Positions 36,734-46,468 are shown, counted from the first letter of the stretch. The stretch is DNA of 64,000 nt from Candidatus Heimdallarchaeota archaeon (GCA_026702845.1 JADCLS010000004.1:186001-250000); one strand, 5' to 3'. Notes: generated by a model not told the origin, from the letters alone. Numbers and translations are program-made.

Positions 36734-36750
36734 GAGCTATTCAAGGGAAT

Positions 36751-36783
36751 TTACTTTATAACTAAATAATTTTTACTTAAATA
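36751..36783. promoter_or_regulatory. Divergent promoter between 36733 and 36800 genes
   Basis: ACTTTATAAC serves the minus-strand gene (25 bp to its ATG); TTTTTACTTAAATA serves the plus-strand mini-gene. Both spacings suggest leaderless mRNAs. Confidence 0.55.
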
Positions 36784-36799
36784 CATCCTTGTACTCACT

Positions 36800-36988
36800 A
36801 TGAGTGATACAGGAATCACCTATTCCAGTGATACAATCATTATTGAGGTGAAAACCACTTTCAAGCAATTGGAATACATTTCGTATATCAGATCGCAGAT
36901 AATGAAGAGTTACCAGGAAAGGATACATAAATTCCTGCCATCATTCAATATCACAGATGTTTTCATCAAATCTCTTGGGGTTAATTGA
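36800..36988 (+). CDS. Chimeric mini-gene
   Basis: 62 residues. Residues 4-30 (YSSDTIIIEVKTTFKQLEY) copy part of the surface protein at 38165 (YSSDTVIVEVGSTFRELEY). Residues 31-62 (QIMKSYQERIHKFLPSF...FIKSLGVN) copy the C-terminus of giant protein B (QVMKMYTDRILEFLPQL...FIKALNAKN). It has its own TATA-like box. Probably a recombination relic, possibly expressed. Confidence 0.7.
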   Translation: MSDTGITYSSDTIIIEVKTTFKQLEYISYIRSQIMKSYQERIHKFLPSFNITDVFIKSLGVN

Positions 36989-37023
36989 AAGCATATTTAA
37001 TGCATAGAAAGGTTGGTATTGTT

Positions 37024-37212
37024 ATGGAAGTAATTGATGATATGGAGAGCAAGGAACTGTTTGAAAAGTATCCCCCTCTGATATTACTCAATACAGTTGC
37101 CAAAAGCAAGGGGATGGCAACCAAGCTGATCTCGGAAGAAAGTGCTTCCTGGAATATTGCTATAAGGTTTAATGATAATGGGACCAACAGAATTCTGTTA
37201 AGAAAGAGGTGA
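37024..37212 (+). CDS. Small protein, 62 residues
   Basis: MEVIDDMESKELFEKYPP...NRILLRKR. Soluble, mixed. It is 4 bp upstream of a membrane gene, so probably the first gene of a three-gene operon. The longer frame (from 36985) would overlap the mini-gene, so I chose the internal ATG. No family. Confidence 0.5.
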   Translation: MEVIDDMESKELFEKYPPLILLNTVAKSKGMATKLISEESASWNIAIRFNDNGTNRILLRKR

Positions 37213-37216
37213 TAAT

Positions 37217-37657
37217 ATGGACCTGTTCAAAATAATTCTCTCAAGTTTCTTAGGCATTCTAAATGGACTATTATCCTGGATTTTACCATATTTTGATTAC
37301 AGGTATTTGGAGAAGAACCATAAATCGCTGAGATATTTCGTATTTGAGGAGAACGAGGAAAAAATAAGCAGATATTATGGAAAATCATCGGGAAAAGATG
37401 ACAGCAAATTTGCCCCCATAAACGTAATGATAATATTATCCGTTTTGCTATTAAGTGGAGGTATCATTTCAAATTTTGATAGGTTTAATATATACTCAAC
37501 TGAGATGTACTTATCTCCCTTGTTATTCTTCTTTGCCTTTTTAGTTTTCTTTCCAGATTTATTAAGAAATCCCCATAATAAGAAATACTATGTGATACCA
37601 TCTCTGATTTTCCTTGTCTGGTTTATGCTGGAGATATTCCTGCAAAAGGTGATTTGA
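37217..37657 (+). CDS. Membrane protein, 146 residues
   Basis: Three hydrophobic segments (about 4-22, 72-90, 98-115) and a fourth near the end. Preceded by GAGGTGATAAT, a good ribbon-like ribosome binding site. The next start codon directly follows its stop (TGAATG). Unknown function. Confidence 0.65.
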   Translation: MDLFKIILSSFLGILNGLLSWILPYFDYRYLEKNHKSLRYFVFEENEEKISRYYGKSSGKDDSKFAPINVMIILSVLLLSGGIISNFDRFNIYSTEMYLSPLLFFFAFLVFFPDLLRNPHNKKYYVIPSLIFLVWFMLEIFLQKVI

Positions 37658-38125
37658 ATGAAAATAGAAAGAAAATATTTAAATTTTAAATTTTACCTTT
37701 CTCTATTCTTCTTCATCAATTTTATCATCATTCATATTACTTTGAGATTATTATTCAAAATACAGATTGAAAAATTTTTCAGTTCAGATTTCATTTTTGA
37801 ACTAATCTTCACAAATACTTCCATATTTACCTTTGGAGTGATCTTTTTAGTTTGGTTTTTACATGATCTTGAGAAAGAAATCAAAATTGAATTGGAGGAA
37901 AATAACACAATATTAGAAAAATCTTTTTTAGATTCTCTTGTGAATATTCTCGTAGCCATTTCATTACTGAATGTGATGATAATGAATATTCTGGGAGGGT
38001 ATTCTTACAATATTCTGAAAGCTTTGTTCATCTTGGTTTATCTCATCATTGGATACAACTATATTTCAAAACAGATCAATCACATGAAGGGTAATGAAAA
38101 TTCAAAAACAGATCTGGATAAGTAA
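37658..38125 (+). CDS. Membrane protein, 155 residues
   Basis: Four predicted spans (about 10-32, 45-68, 88-110, 115-135) with basic N-terminus and polar C-terminus. Coupled to the gene before it. Unknown function. Confidence 0.65.
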   Translation: MKIERKYLNFKFYLSLFFFINFIIIHITLRLLFKIQIEKFFSSDFIFELIFTNTSIFTFGVIFLVWFLHDLEKEIKIELEENNTILEKSFLDSLVNILVAISLLNVMIMNILGGYSYNILKALFILVYLIIGYNYISKQINHMKGNENSKTDLDK

Positions 38126-38132
38126 GAATTTT

Positions 38133-38143
38133 TTATTTAAATA
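38133..38143 (+). promoter_or_regulatory. TATA-like box for the surface-protein operon
   Basis: TTATTTAAATA centred 26 bp before the ATG at 38165. Confidence 0.6.
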
Positions 38144-38164
38144 CCAGCCATTATACTTATTATC

Positions 38165-39097
38165 ATGTTTATCATCTACCTAGTGCTAACAAGCATTTTT
38201 GTTCCATCAGTGGTTATTGAACCCGAAACCATGCAGATTGTCTCGGATAAAGCAATCACGGTGGTGGAGCTTCCCTATACATTCTCAGCAGTTTCACAGT
38301 ACAATGGATACACACTGGTGGGGGATGTGTTTTTGCTCATCAATGATCAAATAAACAAGATACATGGACTGGGTGATCTCAAATTGTCACTAACACAGGG
38401 GGTGCATCATGTAAGCATTCTTGCCCTAACCATGATTGATGAAGGAATTTTATATTCCTCAGATACAGTGATTGTGGAGGTGGGGAGCACATTTAGAGAA
38501 TTGGAGTATTCAACTTATACCAATAATATTGTGATCTATGATAATTTTGATACAAGTGTATATGAGATACAGCTGCTGGATAATTATGAGCAGGGGATCA
38601 TTCAGCATGAACCTTTTAGTTTTACATCCAATATGGTCCAGGATACAACCATCAATGAGAGCATCAATTCCATGATTAATGTAAATTCATTCGGTAGCCA
38701 GTCCCCACAGATTGATGAGGAGTTTGATACTGTTCCTGGAATGGTTCTATTAAGAGATTCTGCTGGAATATTTTTTCATAATAATGAAACCGATCAAGTA
38801 TCATTGCTTGAGAATAGAGCATTGCAAGTATTGGTAATACACAAGGCAGGATATTTGTTATCTGAATGGGGATATGGAGCCGATTGGCAGCAGATGAATG
38901 ATACTACAGTTGATGGATCATTTGATTTTGAAGTGGAATTATTTGAGGTGATGGATAACTCGGAGGTTAATGATAATAATTTCACCGCAAACTCCACCTC
39001 TGAGGTTTCTGTGAGTTCCAGAATAATAGATACTGTGGATTATCCATTTGCATCATTTCTAGTAATCCCCATTATTGCATGGAGAAGAGAACGATGA
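38165..39097 (+). CDS. Secreted beta-rich surface protein with C-terminal anchor
   Basis: 310 residues. Short hydrophobic start (MFIIYLVLTSIFVPSVV), a beta-rich body with many possible N-glycosylation sites toward the end (NNFTANSTS), and a hydrophobic span with WRRER at the C-terminus: outside, anchored. Overlaps the next gene by 4 bp (ATGA). Part of it reappears in the mini-gene at 36800. Confidence 0.65.
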   Translation: MFIIYLVLTSIFVPSVVIEPETMQIVSDKAITVVELPYTFSAVSQYNGYTLVGDVFLLINDQINKIHGLGDLKLSLTQGVHHVSILALTMIDEGILYSSDTVIVEVGSTFRELEYSTYTNNIVIYDNFDTSVYEIQLLDNYEQGIIQHEPFSFTSNMVQDTTINESINSMINVNSFGSQSPQIDEEFDTVPGMVLLRDSAGIFFHNNETDQVSLLENRALQVLVIHKAGYLLSEWGYGADWQQMNDTTVDGSFDFEVELFEVMDNSEVNDNNFTANSTSEVSVSSRIIDTVDYPFASFLVIPIIAWRRER

Positions 39098-40767
39098 GGG
39101 TAGCTTTGCTGTTGATAATCTCTTTACTTGTTATCTCAGTTCCAATAGAGGCTGATAATGTTTTAACAATTGCAGTACTGAGGGGTGACAGGCAATCTGA
39201 GGATGTGGCCCGATTTCTGCAGGAAACCCTGAGGTTACTGGATATTGAAAGTAAACTTACCTATTTCTCACAAGAATCATTGGACAAGAAATTTTACAAT
39301 CCCTATTTTTCCTCATTCATCGATTTTGATCTGGCAGTGTATCAGTTGCAGTATGAGAGATCCCGCTTCCCCGATATTTCCATCCAGTACAATCCCGATG
39401 ATGGATGGGGAGAGTTTCTCTACGATTTGGATGAATCACTGTTTGAGTATGAGGAGATGAGTATGCAGGAGTATCTTAATGCTTTGGATTCTTATTCTGT
39501 GGAGTATATGCAGCATCCTTCGATTGATATTTCTCTATTTTTTGAGTATGAGGAAATATCCATGCAACCTGGTATTCCTCAATGGGATCCACAGATGGAT
39601 GTCATGCATAACCTGCGTCTGGGCTTGACCTGGAACAATCCAGACAGGAATTACTCAAGTACTCATTTCAACCTGCCTGAACCAGAATCTTGTATTGAAT
39701 ACTTCATGGATCCCTTGCTGTTTTTTGATGAGGAATTGCATCCACAGGCTGCACTTGCTTACCAGTGGATAGAGAATCCTGGTGAATATGTATTTCTGAT
39801 CCGTGATGATGCCTACTGGTCAAACACCACCAATTATGATGGAGAGGATATTTCTAGAAAATTGGATGCCAATGATTTTGCTCTATCAATAGAGGCAAGT
39901 ATGAATGGTTACTCTCTTCCCTGGAATGAGTTTGTTCCTGTGATTGATGATTACGAGGTTAGAAGTACCATTCATCCCAATGATACTCTGGTTGTATATA
40001 TGCAACCAAATCCGGGAAATTTATTTTATCTAGGTAATATGTATCCACTACACTACAATCTTTTTGGGGGCACCCTGCATGAGACTGCACTAGACAACTA
40101 TTTTACCTATGATCTCTATCATCGCTCATACAATGGGATTGAGGATTCAAGAGAATGGAGATATTTTCTCAATCATACATCCTTTGTAGGTCCATTTAAG
40201 GGAAACAGGACCATAGTGATGCGTGGTGATTACTATTTTCCCAGAAACTCTGATGTGGTGAGTTATTACAATCATGAAGCATTCAGCGATCTGGAACATG
40301 AGTACAGAAAATCACTGAATTTGTATGAACCGAATCGCTACTGGATGAACACTCTGAATTACAGTATTGATTTTCTCCCCAGTAATACAATTGCGTATGA
40401 GATGGGGAATCTTGACTTCATTGAGGGAGATCATTCAGGACGGGTGATGAGGAAAATGCTGGATTTACCTGCATTATCTATTTTGGTGGATAGCAATATT
40501 CCTAATCTTGCAGAGGTATTATCTCTGTCCATTGATAGGGAGGAATTAGGTAGGATGTATGATAATGTGGTGATTGCAGATCATATCCTCTTTGGATCAG
40601 ATAAACTGGAAGGCCATATTCCTGAATACAGTATTGAAAAGGCCAGGGAAATATTGTATTCTAAGAGCGAGACCAATTCCACTCCTATTATGCTTTTTAT
40701 CTGGACTGCTGTGATCATTAAAAAGAGTGCCAGCAAAATGCATTTCATTTCAGAAATATTAGAATGA
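39094..40767 (+). CDS. Family 5 solute-binding-like protein with reversed lobe order, truncated
   Basis: About 557 residues with signal peptide (MRVALLLIISLLVISVPIEA). Residues about 25-160 look like the C-terminal lobe of peptide-type solute-binding proteins (LTIAVL..., then FDLAVYQLQYERSRFPD, then HPSIDISLFFEYEEI). Residues about 170-530 look like the usual N-terminal lobe (DEELHPQAALAYQWIENPGEYVFLIRDDAYWS...LDANDFALSIEA, later LSIDREELGRMY...SIEKAREIL). The end (STPIMLFIWTA) re-enters a C-lobe start and stops. No ABC permease genes are nearby. It may be the product of a tandem duplication that lost both outer halves. Confidence 0.6.
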   Translation: MRVALLLIISLLVISVPIEADNVLTIAVLRGDRQSEDVARFLQETLRLLDIESKLTYFSQESLDKKFYNPYFSSFIDFDLAVYQLQYERSRFPDISIQYNPDDGWGEFLYDLDESLFEYEEMSMQEYLNALDSYSVEYMQHPSIDISLFFEYEEISMQPGIPQWDPQMDVMHNLRLGLTWNNPDRNYSSTHFNLPEPESCIEYFMDPLLFFDEELHPQAALAYQWIENPGEYVFLIRDDAYWSNTTNYDGEDISRKLDANDFALSIEASMNGYSLPWNEFVPVIDDYEVRSTIHPNDTLVVYMQPNPGNLFYLGNMYPLHYNLFGGTLHETALDNYFTYDLYHRSYNGIEDSREWRYFLNHTSFVGPFKGNRTIVMRGDYYFPRNSDVVSYYNHEAFSDLEHEYRKSLNLYEPNRYWMNTLNYSIDFLPSNTIAYEMGNLDFIEGDHSGRVMRKMLDLPALSILVDSNIPNLAEVLSLSIDREELGRMYDNVVIADHILFGSDKLEGHIPEYSIEKAREILYSKSETNSTPIMLFIWTAVIIKKSASKMHFISEILE

Positions 40768-40842
40768 TCCAAATTTGTTGCAGGTTCAAGGTTACCTTTA
40801 TTAGGATTTATTATTCTTTCAAATTAATCAGGTGGAAAAACT

Positions 40843-40950
40843 ATGAATGGTAATGAGACTAGTGATCCTGTACCCTTTAACAGTAGTTTGTTGTATGTTG
40901 CTATTGTTTTTTTCCCGATAAGAAGAAAAATCAAGAAAAATATGCAGTGA
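40843..40950 (+). pseudogene. Relic membrane anchor downstream of the binding protein
   Basis: A 35-codon frame ending SLLYVAIVFFPIRRKIKK, just like the C-terminal anchors of the surface proteins here. It is probably the original end of the binding-protein gene, separated by deletion and stops. The rest of 40768-41089 shows no gene. Confidence 0.45.
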
Positions 40951-41089
40951 GTATTGAAGAAATAATGTTAGTTTATAAAAGAATGATATCCAATAACACA
41001 TGGGATGGAAATAATCAGCTTCGCTTATATCATACACCTTCATCTTGGGCTTTAAGACTACCAATATTGCATGTCACTTTATAAATAGT

Positions 41090-44000
41090 TTATTCCAATT
41101 TCCCTACTTTATCTCGCTCAAACTTCTCAAAATTATCCAGCAGATCATCTATAGCTGAGCCCACATCCGCTCCTCTGATATATACCTGCTCAAATTCGAG
41201 GTACTCACCAATTTCTGGGTTTTCCTCAAGCAGGAGTTTGATGATTCCCTCTGTCTGCTCCAGTGAAGCCCCAGAGAGATCAGCAATTCGATTTAGAGCA
41301 ACCTGAATCCCAGCCTGTGTCTTTTGAATAATCTCCAAGATCTTCTGGTAGGGTTCGAACCATTTAATCCTGGTATCGAATTCATCTGATATATCCTTGG
41401 TTCTCAGATCATTGATGGCTTGATTGAGGTCTGAGAATTTCTGTTTCAATTCATCCTGATTGGTGTCTGTGAAGGCATCAGGAAGTGATTGAACCTTGTT
41501 TAGCACATTGAGAACAGGTGTTGCCTGATCAATAATCGTTTTACTCTTCTGTACCTGCAATTTGAACTTTTTGTAATTCTCTGCTATTTCTATTGGGTTC
41601 TTTGCATTATTTAATTGTTCTCTGAAATGAACTACATCTATTTTGGATGAGATGAAATCGATATCACTTTTCTTCTTTTCATAGGAAGATTGGAGTGCAT
41701 TAACATTTTCGAAATTCTCGGATATTATCACAGAATATGCAGATTTTGTCAAACATCCAGCAGTGATAGCTACTTCTTTTTCCTTAGCAGTGGTAAAACC
41801 GGCCGTTATTGCCTTTTGATACTCCTCTGCTGAGGTGAAGCCAAGATTGGAGATTATTCCTGCTTTTCTCTTCTTGAGATAGAGTACTGCTAGAACACTA
41901 AGAACCAAGGCACTCCCGATAATAATTGCTATCGTTGTGATCTGTTTTGTTTTGGTGGGAGAAGAATTGGCATCAAGGGGATCGTTACCCTCAGCCACCT
42001 CAAATCCATCAAGGTCACCATCCCCATCAGAATCCGGGTTGTTGGGATCAGTCCCAGCCTTAAATTCTCCCAGATTCGATAATCCATCTCCATCAGCATC
42101 CTCAGAGGCATCATTAGCCTTGGCATCCAGCCCATTATCAATCTCCCATCCGTCTGACATGCCATCACCATCTGTATCCGCATTATTTGCCTGTGTCTGG
42201 TAATTATATTCCTCAGCATTTGTGAGGCCATCATTATCTAGGTCTTCATCTGCATCATCTTTTTTCGGGTCTAGATCATTATCCACCTCCCAGCCATCTG
42301 GAAGTCCATCAGAATCAGTATCGTCATTCAAGGGGTTGAGTTCATTTTCCACCTCATATTTATCCTCAAGACCATCTCCATCAGTATCCTTGAGATCTGA
42401 TCTTGTACCCAGTTGATATTCCTCATAATTTGAGAGACCATCATCATCGTCATCTTGAGATGCATCTGAGGGATCATTAGCTTTCATATTGGTTTGTGCC
42501 TCATACCAATTGGGAATGCCATCACCATCCAAGTCCCCATTAGCATCATCCACCAGAGGGTCAAGCCCATTATCCACTTCATATTTGTCAAACATGGAAT
42601 CAGCATCTGTGTCACTATTATTGGCATAGGTTCCCAGATTGTATTCCTGAAGGTTGGTTAGACCATCTGAGTCTTCATCTAGGGATGTATCATCAATAAA
42701 AGGGTCTAAGCCATTTTCTAATTCCCAAACAGTTGGGAGACTATCATGTTCCCAATCAGCAAAATCATTTGTCATAAAAAACCAATACTGTAATGAGACA
42801 TCACCAAGTATAGATCTAGGGATAATAATTGATAAAAGATATAGTCCTTCTTGATTAGGTGTTTGAATTTCACTAGATAGTTCTCTAAATATGGTATTAT
42901 TCCATGAATATGTAACTTCTCGATCTACCAAAATAAGTGAATTTACTTCAGAAACTGGAACAAAAAAGTCATTAGTAAATGAGAATACTAGATAAGGATC
43001 AATTACCCTGTCAGTTTCCCAAAGAATAATACGTTTATCACCGGAGCTAGATGCCAACAGTGTGTTATCTGGAGAAAATGCAACTGATAAAACTTGACTT
43101 GAATGACCAGAAAGAGTAGTAATTTCACTTGTAGAAGAAATATTCCATACCCTCACCTCATTATTTGCTAGTGCTGCTGCAATTTTCATGCCATCTGAGG
43201 AAATTGCAATCGACCATACCATTGATGGTGCGGGTATTGAGGCTAACTCTGTATAGGAGTTAACATCCCATATTTTAATCAATTGGTCAAATGATCCAGT
43301 TGCTATCATCTTTCCATCTGGTGAGAATACTACTGATCTAACATCATCAGTATGACCGGTAAGAGTTGTTATTACCTCATAAGTTGTTGTATTCCAAAGA
43401 ACTATATTATTTTCACCAGAACCAGATGACAGGATTTTTCCATCGGGTGAATATGCAACTGAATAAATACCAAGTATTTGACTACTTAGGGTTGTAATCA
43501 CTGTATTCGATGTGATATTCCATAGCTTAATTTTATCATCTTCAGATCCAGAGGCAATAATTCTTCCATTTGGAGAAAATGCAATTGATCTCACATTCCC
43601 AGTATGTCCAGAAAGAGTTGAGATTTCTTCATAAGTTGTTGTGTTCCATAATATGATTGTATTATCATCTGATCCAGAGGCAAGTATTGATCCATCAGGT
43701 GAGAATGATACTGATCTCACGCCCCCTAAGTGGCCTGAAAGAGTTTTGATTTCCTTATTTGTTGTACTATTCCAAATCCTGACTGAGGCATCACCGGATC
43801 CAGAAGCCAAGATACTTCCATCTGGTGAATAACGAACGGAACTGATCTCAGATGTATGCCCAGTCAGTGTCGCATTCCAAGGGGCTACATCTAATAAAAG
43901 AGAAATCACCGAATAATCCTCTGTTGCTATTCCTCTATTCCTATAAGGAATATACTTGGTATATCCTGTTTTATCACCGGTAGGGTTACCTTCAAATGAT

Positions 44001-44971
44001 TTAATTTTTAATAAAGAGAAATCATAAATATCAATATTTCCTGATATTACAATTATTATGTAATTATTTTGTACCTCGATTTCTTCTACTATGGAGCCTG
44101 AAAAAGTTACCTCCCGATATTGTGTAGTGTCAGTAAAATTATAGCTGGTTAGGTGATTTTCAGATATTGTATAAACAAAATCATGATAAATTATCACCTT
44201 CAAAATATCTTCTGTCTTAGATTTTGATTGAAATAGCGTATAATTATCAGAATACCACCATTTTATAGTATTATCACGACTTACTGAAATTAAGAATTCA
44301 TTTTCCCAAGCTAAATCACAAATACTTCCAGAATGGTCAGAAATAGTAGTAATAAGACTAAAATTATCTAAATTCCATATTTTGATTATTGAATCATCAG
44401 ATCCGGTAGCTAGCAAATTATCTTTCACAACAAGTGCTTTAACCTCGGAACTTCCTTCGAGAATTGCTTTCTGTGTTCCATTTAAATTCCAAAAATATAT
44501 ATTCCCGCCATAATGTGTCCCGATAATATACTCTGCACTCCATATTAATAAATTAATTTGCAGACCAATATTAACTCTGGAAATTAATGTATTATTTTCT
44601 AAATCCCAGATAATCAACTCATCATCATTATCTACACTTGCCAGAAAATTCATATCTTGGCTTAATGCACTGCTTCGTATTACTGACTCATTACCATGCT
44701 TGTATATTGTGGAATTGAAATCATATACAGGCCCCATATCCTGATTTTTTAACAATTCATATGGGCTACTCTCATCCAATTCAATCTCGTTAATTCCCAT
44801 TGGATAATCATTTTGATTCATTCCCAGAATTTCAGCATACTGGTCATAGTCGTATACCACATTTGATTCTTCAAGAGTTGCATCAATTTTTCCATCTTGA
44901 ATGCTAGTGGTTGATGATAGTTGACCTAACATCAAACAAAGAATAATTATGATTAGAACATTCGACCTCAT
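41090..44971 (-). CDS. Receptor-like WD40/Ca-repeat/membrane/winged-helix protein, copy 2
   Basis: About 1293 residues with the same layout as the 11.4-kb gene: signal peptide (MRSNVLIIIILCLMLGQ), WD40 blades to about residue 630, beta-rich spacer, DTDGDG-type calcium repeats (about 720-1030), one membrane span followed by LKKRK, GFTSAEEYQKAI repeats, coiled region, and a winged-helix-like domain ending DKVGKLE. Compared with copy 1 it has fewer Ca repeats. Start chosen at 44971 because of the GAGGGAG ribosome binding site. Likely an outside sensor that signals to the tail inside (inference). Confidence 0.85.
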   Translation of the reverse strand: MRSNVLIIIILCLMLGQLSSTTSIQDGKIDATLEESNVVYDYDQYAEILGMNQNDYPMGINEIELDESSPYELLKNQDMGPVYDFNSTIYKHGNESVIRSSALSQDMNFLASVDNDDELIIWDLENNTLISRVNIGLQINLLIWSAEYIIGTHYGGNIYFWNLNGTQKAILEGSSEVKALVVKDNLLATGSDDSIIKIWNLDNFSLITTISDHSGSICDLAWENEFLISVSRDNTIKWWYSDNYTLFQSKSKTEDILKVIIYHDFVYTISENHLTSYNFTDTTQYREVTFSGSIVEEIEVQNNYIIIVISGNIDIYDFSLLKIKSFEGNPTGDKTGYTKYIPYRNRGIATEDYSVISLLLDVAPWNATLTGHTSEISSVRYSPDGSILASGSGDASVRIWNSTTNKEIKTLSGHLGGVRSVSFSPDGSILASGSDDNTIILWNTTTYEEISTLSGHTGNVRSIAFSPNGRIIASGSEDDKIKLWNITSNTVITTLSSQILGIYSVAYSPDGKILSSGSGENNIVLWNTTTYEVITTLTGHTDDVRSVVFSPDGKMIATGSFDQLIKIWDVNSYTELASIPAPSMVWSIAISSDGMKIAAALANNEVRVWNISSTSEITTLSGHSSQVLSVAFSPDNTLLASSSGDKRIILWETDRVIDPYLVFSFTNDFFVPVSEVNSLILVDREVTYSWNNTIFRELSSEIQTPNQEGLYLLSIIIPRSILGDVSLQYWFFMTNDFADWEHDSLPTVWELENGLDPFIDDTSLDEDSDGLTNLQEYNLGTYANNSDTDADSMFDKYEVDNGLDPLVDDANGDLDGDGIPNWYEAQTNMKANDPSDASQDDDDDGLSNYEEYQLGTRSDLKDTDGDGLEDKYEVENELNPLNDDTDSDGLPDGWEVDNDLDPKKDDADEDLDNDGLTNAEEYNYQTQANNADTDGDGMSDGWEIDNGLDAKANDASEDADGDGLSNLGEFKAGTDPNNPDSDGDGDLDGFEVAEGNDPLDANSSPTKTKQITTIAIIIGSALVLSVLAVLYLKKRKAGIISNLGFTSAEEYQKAITAGFTTAKEKEVAITAGCLTKSAYSVIISENFENVNALQSSYEKKKSDIDFISSKIDVVHFREQLNNAKNPIEIAENYKKFKLQVQKSKTIIDQATPVLNVLNKVQSLPDAFTDTNQDELKQKFSDLNQAINDLRTKDISDEFDTRIKWFEPYQKILEIIQKTQAGIQVALNRIADLSGASLEQTEGIIKLLLEENPEIGEYLEFEQVYIRGADVGSAIDDLLDNFEKFERDKVGKLE

Positions 44972-45028
44972 ATTTCTCCCTCTGGGATGGAGTAACATAA
45001 ATTTATCACTTTTATATCTTTTATTAAG
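44972..45028 (-). promoter_or_regulatory. Conserved leader of WD40 gene copy 2
   Basis: Same leader as 15589-15645: ribosome binding site in AGAGGGAGAAAT next to the ATG and a TATA-like ATATAAAAGT about 40 bp upstream. Confidence 0.6.
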
Positions 45029-45106
45029 AAAATGTGAAAATTTGGAGTAAAATCAATTCATTGCCACAGATATACCTTTTCAGAAATTTTAATATGATAT
45101 GATAGA

Positions 45107-45319
45107 ATGGAGGACTTCAGAAATCCATCATATCTACATGAACCTGATATATCCAAGCAAATATTCAAATTATGTCTTAATAAGGATAGAAAGTCTAAAA
45201 GAGTGATTTTGCGGAGAATATCGAGATTAATCAAATCTGTTGCAGCTATGTCGATAAAAGATAATAAAATGGAAATTACACCAGAATATCTGAAAATATA
45301 TGAGGAAAATTTCTTATGA
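45107..45319 (+). CDS. Small basic helical protein
   Basis: 70 residues. SKRVILRRISRLIKSVAAMSIKDN..ITPEYLKIYEENF resembles the sensor-2/lid helices of AAA+ replication proteins (R...rl...A.a.......It.e....), so it may be a remnant or a small binding protein. It lies next to the first iteron cluster. Low certainty. Confidence 0.4.
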   Translation: MEDFRNPSYLHEPDISKQIFKLCLNKDRKSKRVILRRISRLIKSVAAMSIKDNKMEITPEYLKIYEENFL

Positions 45320-45346
45320 TTGTACATAAACACAATAACACACTAA

Positions 45347-45573
45347 ATGACGTTTATTTTTTAAACTATGACAACTATTATTTAAAAAATGACAACTATT
45401 CTTCAAAATCACATGTGACTTTGAAAAATAAGTGTCATCTGATTTATAAGTAATTGGCCATATTCGTTGAAATTTTGAAGAATTACTGTCACCAGTTGAA
45501 GAATAACTGTCATCTGCTTATATATTCACCTGAAAAAGATTTTTTCTACAATTTGAAGAAATAATGTCAGTTT
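45347..45573. repeat. Iteron cluster 1: seven 21-bp units
   Basis: Three head-to-tail forward units (45347, 45368, 45389) of form ATGACAnnTATTnTTnAAA, then four in the opposite orientation (45421, 45475, 45496, 45553). The 21-bp step equals two helical turns, which places bound protein on one face of the DNA. No gene lies in 45320-45585. Confidence 0.85.
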
Positions 45574-45585
45574 ATATTTAGATTA

Positions 45586-46386
45586 TTACTCCATTTTTCC
45601 AACTTTATCCTCTTCCATCTTCTCATATTGCCCCATGAGATGATCGATCAGATCTGAGATATTTTCATCCTCAGATGGAGTGAATGTCACTCCATTAAAT
45701 TCACCAGATATTTTATCATCTCCTATTAGCTGGTAAATTCTGGTTTTCCAATGGGTTTCTGGCATCCCAGTGGTTTCAGCAATGTCTGATATTTTTATTG
45801 ATTTTTGACTTTTGAGCATTCCTACTAGTACAGATGAGGCTTCTTCAGATGAAAGAGTGATTTGTGATGAACCCAATATTCCTTTCTGGAATAACCATTT
45901 GAAAAAAAGAACGATAATCCATAAAGTTAGAAATACAGCATAAGTTATTTCAAAAAATATGAAATAATTATCAATATCTTTCAGAAGTAAGATCTGATTA
46001 TGGATTAATATATTCTGTAGAAACCTAGGCCATGACACTGCCCGATTTATAAGGAGTAAAAGGATAAGAGATTTTGGTAATAGAAACATAAAAGAGACTT
46101 TTATACGTTTAAAATATGGGTTATATTTTGAAAATAATTCTGTCTCATGGAAGCTCATTACTATTATTTGTAAAGTGATAATTAAATAAATTAAAAGTAA
46201 AAAGAGTTCTATGAAGAAATATACTATTGTCAATTTATATTCAAAGGAATCTATAGCTTCATACCGCCTAGGAGCATCCTTAATAAAATAAAGAATATAA
46301 ATAACAAAACAAATTAAGTTCATTATGTAAGAAATTGAAAAAATCATTTTATTATCGTAATTCATTAATATATTTCTATTTTCCAT
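45586..46386 (-). CDS. Four-span membrane protein with winged-helix-like tail ending GKME
   Basis: 266 residues. Spans at about 12-35, 48-72, 90-110 and 140-165, then a cytosolic domain from about 175 (SVLVGMLKSQKSIKISDIAETTGMPETHWKTRIYQLI) with a clear helix-turn-helix plus wing, ending EEDKVGKME. A membrane-bound DNA-binding protein fits the sequence. The 21-bp iterons on both sides of the gene are candidate targets (inference). Confidence 0.75.
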   Translation of the reverse strand: MENRNILMNYDNKMIFSISYIMNLICFVIYILYFIKDAPRRYEAIDSFEYKLTIVYFFIELFLLLIYLIITLQIIVMSFHETELFSKYNPYFKRIKVSFMFLLPKSLILLLLINRAVSWPRFLQNILIHNQILLLKDIDNYFIFFEITYAVFLTLWIIVLFFKWLFQKGILGSSQITLSSEEASSVLVGMLKSQKSIKISDIAETTGMPETHWKTRIYQLIGDDKISGEFNGVTFTPSEDENISDLIDHLMGQYEKMEEDKVGKME

Positions 46387-46468
46387 TTTAATGGAAATTT
46401 TAAAATTTGTATAAAAATGTTAATCCGTCAAAGTAGCTATTTGTAACAATCAAAATGTGTGTGAGACT

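Noticed and set aside
40828..41064. Minus-strand 78-codon frame
   Set aside because: No promoter, no recognisable pattern, and it overlaps the plus-strand anchor relic that has clear meaning.
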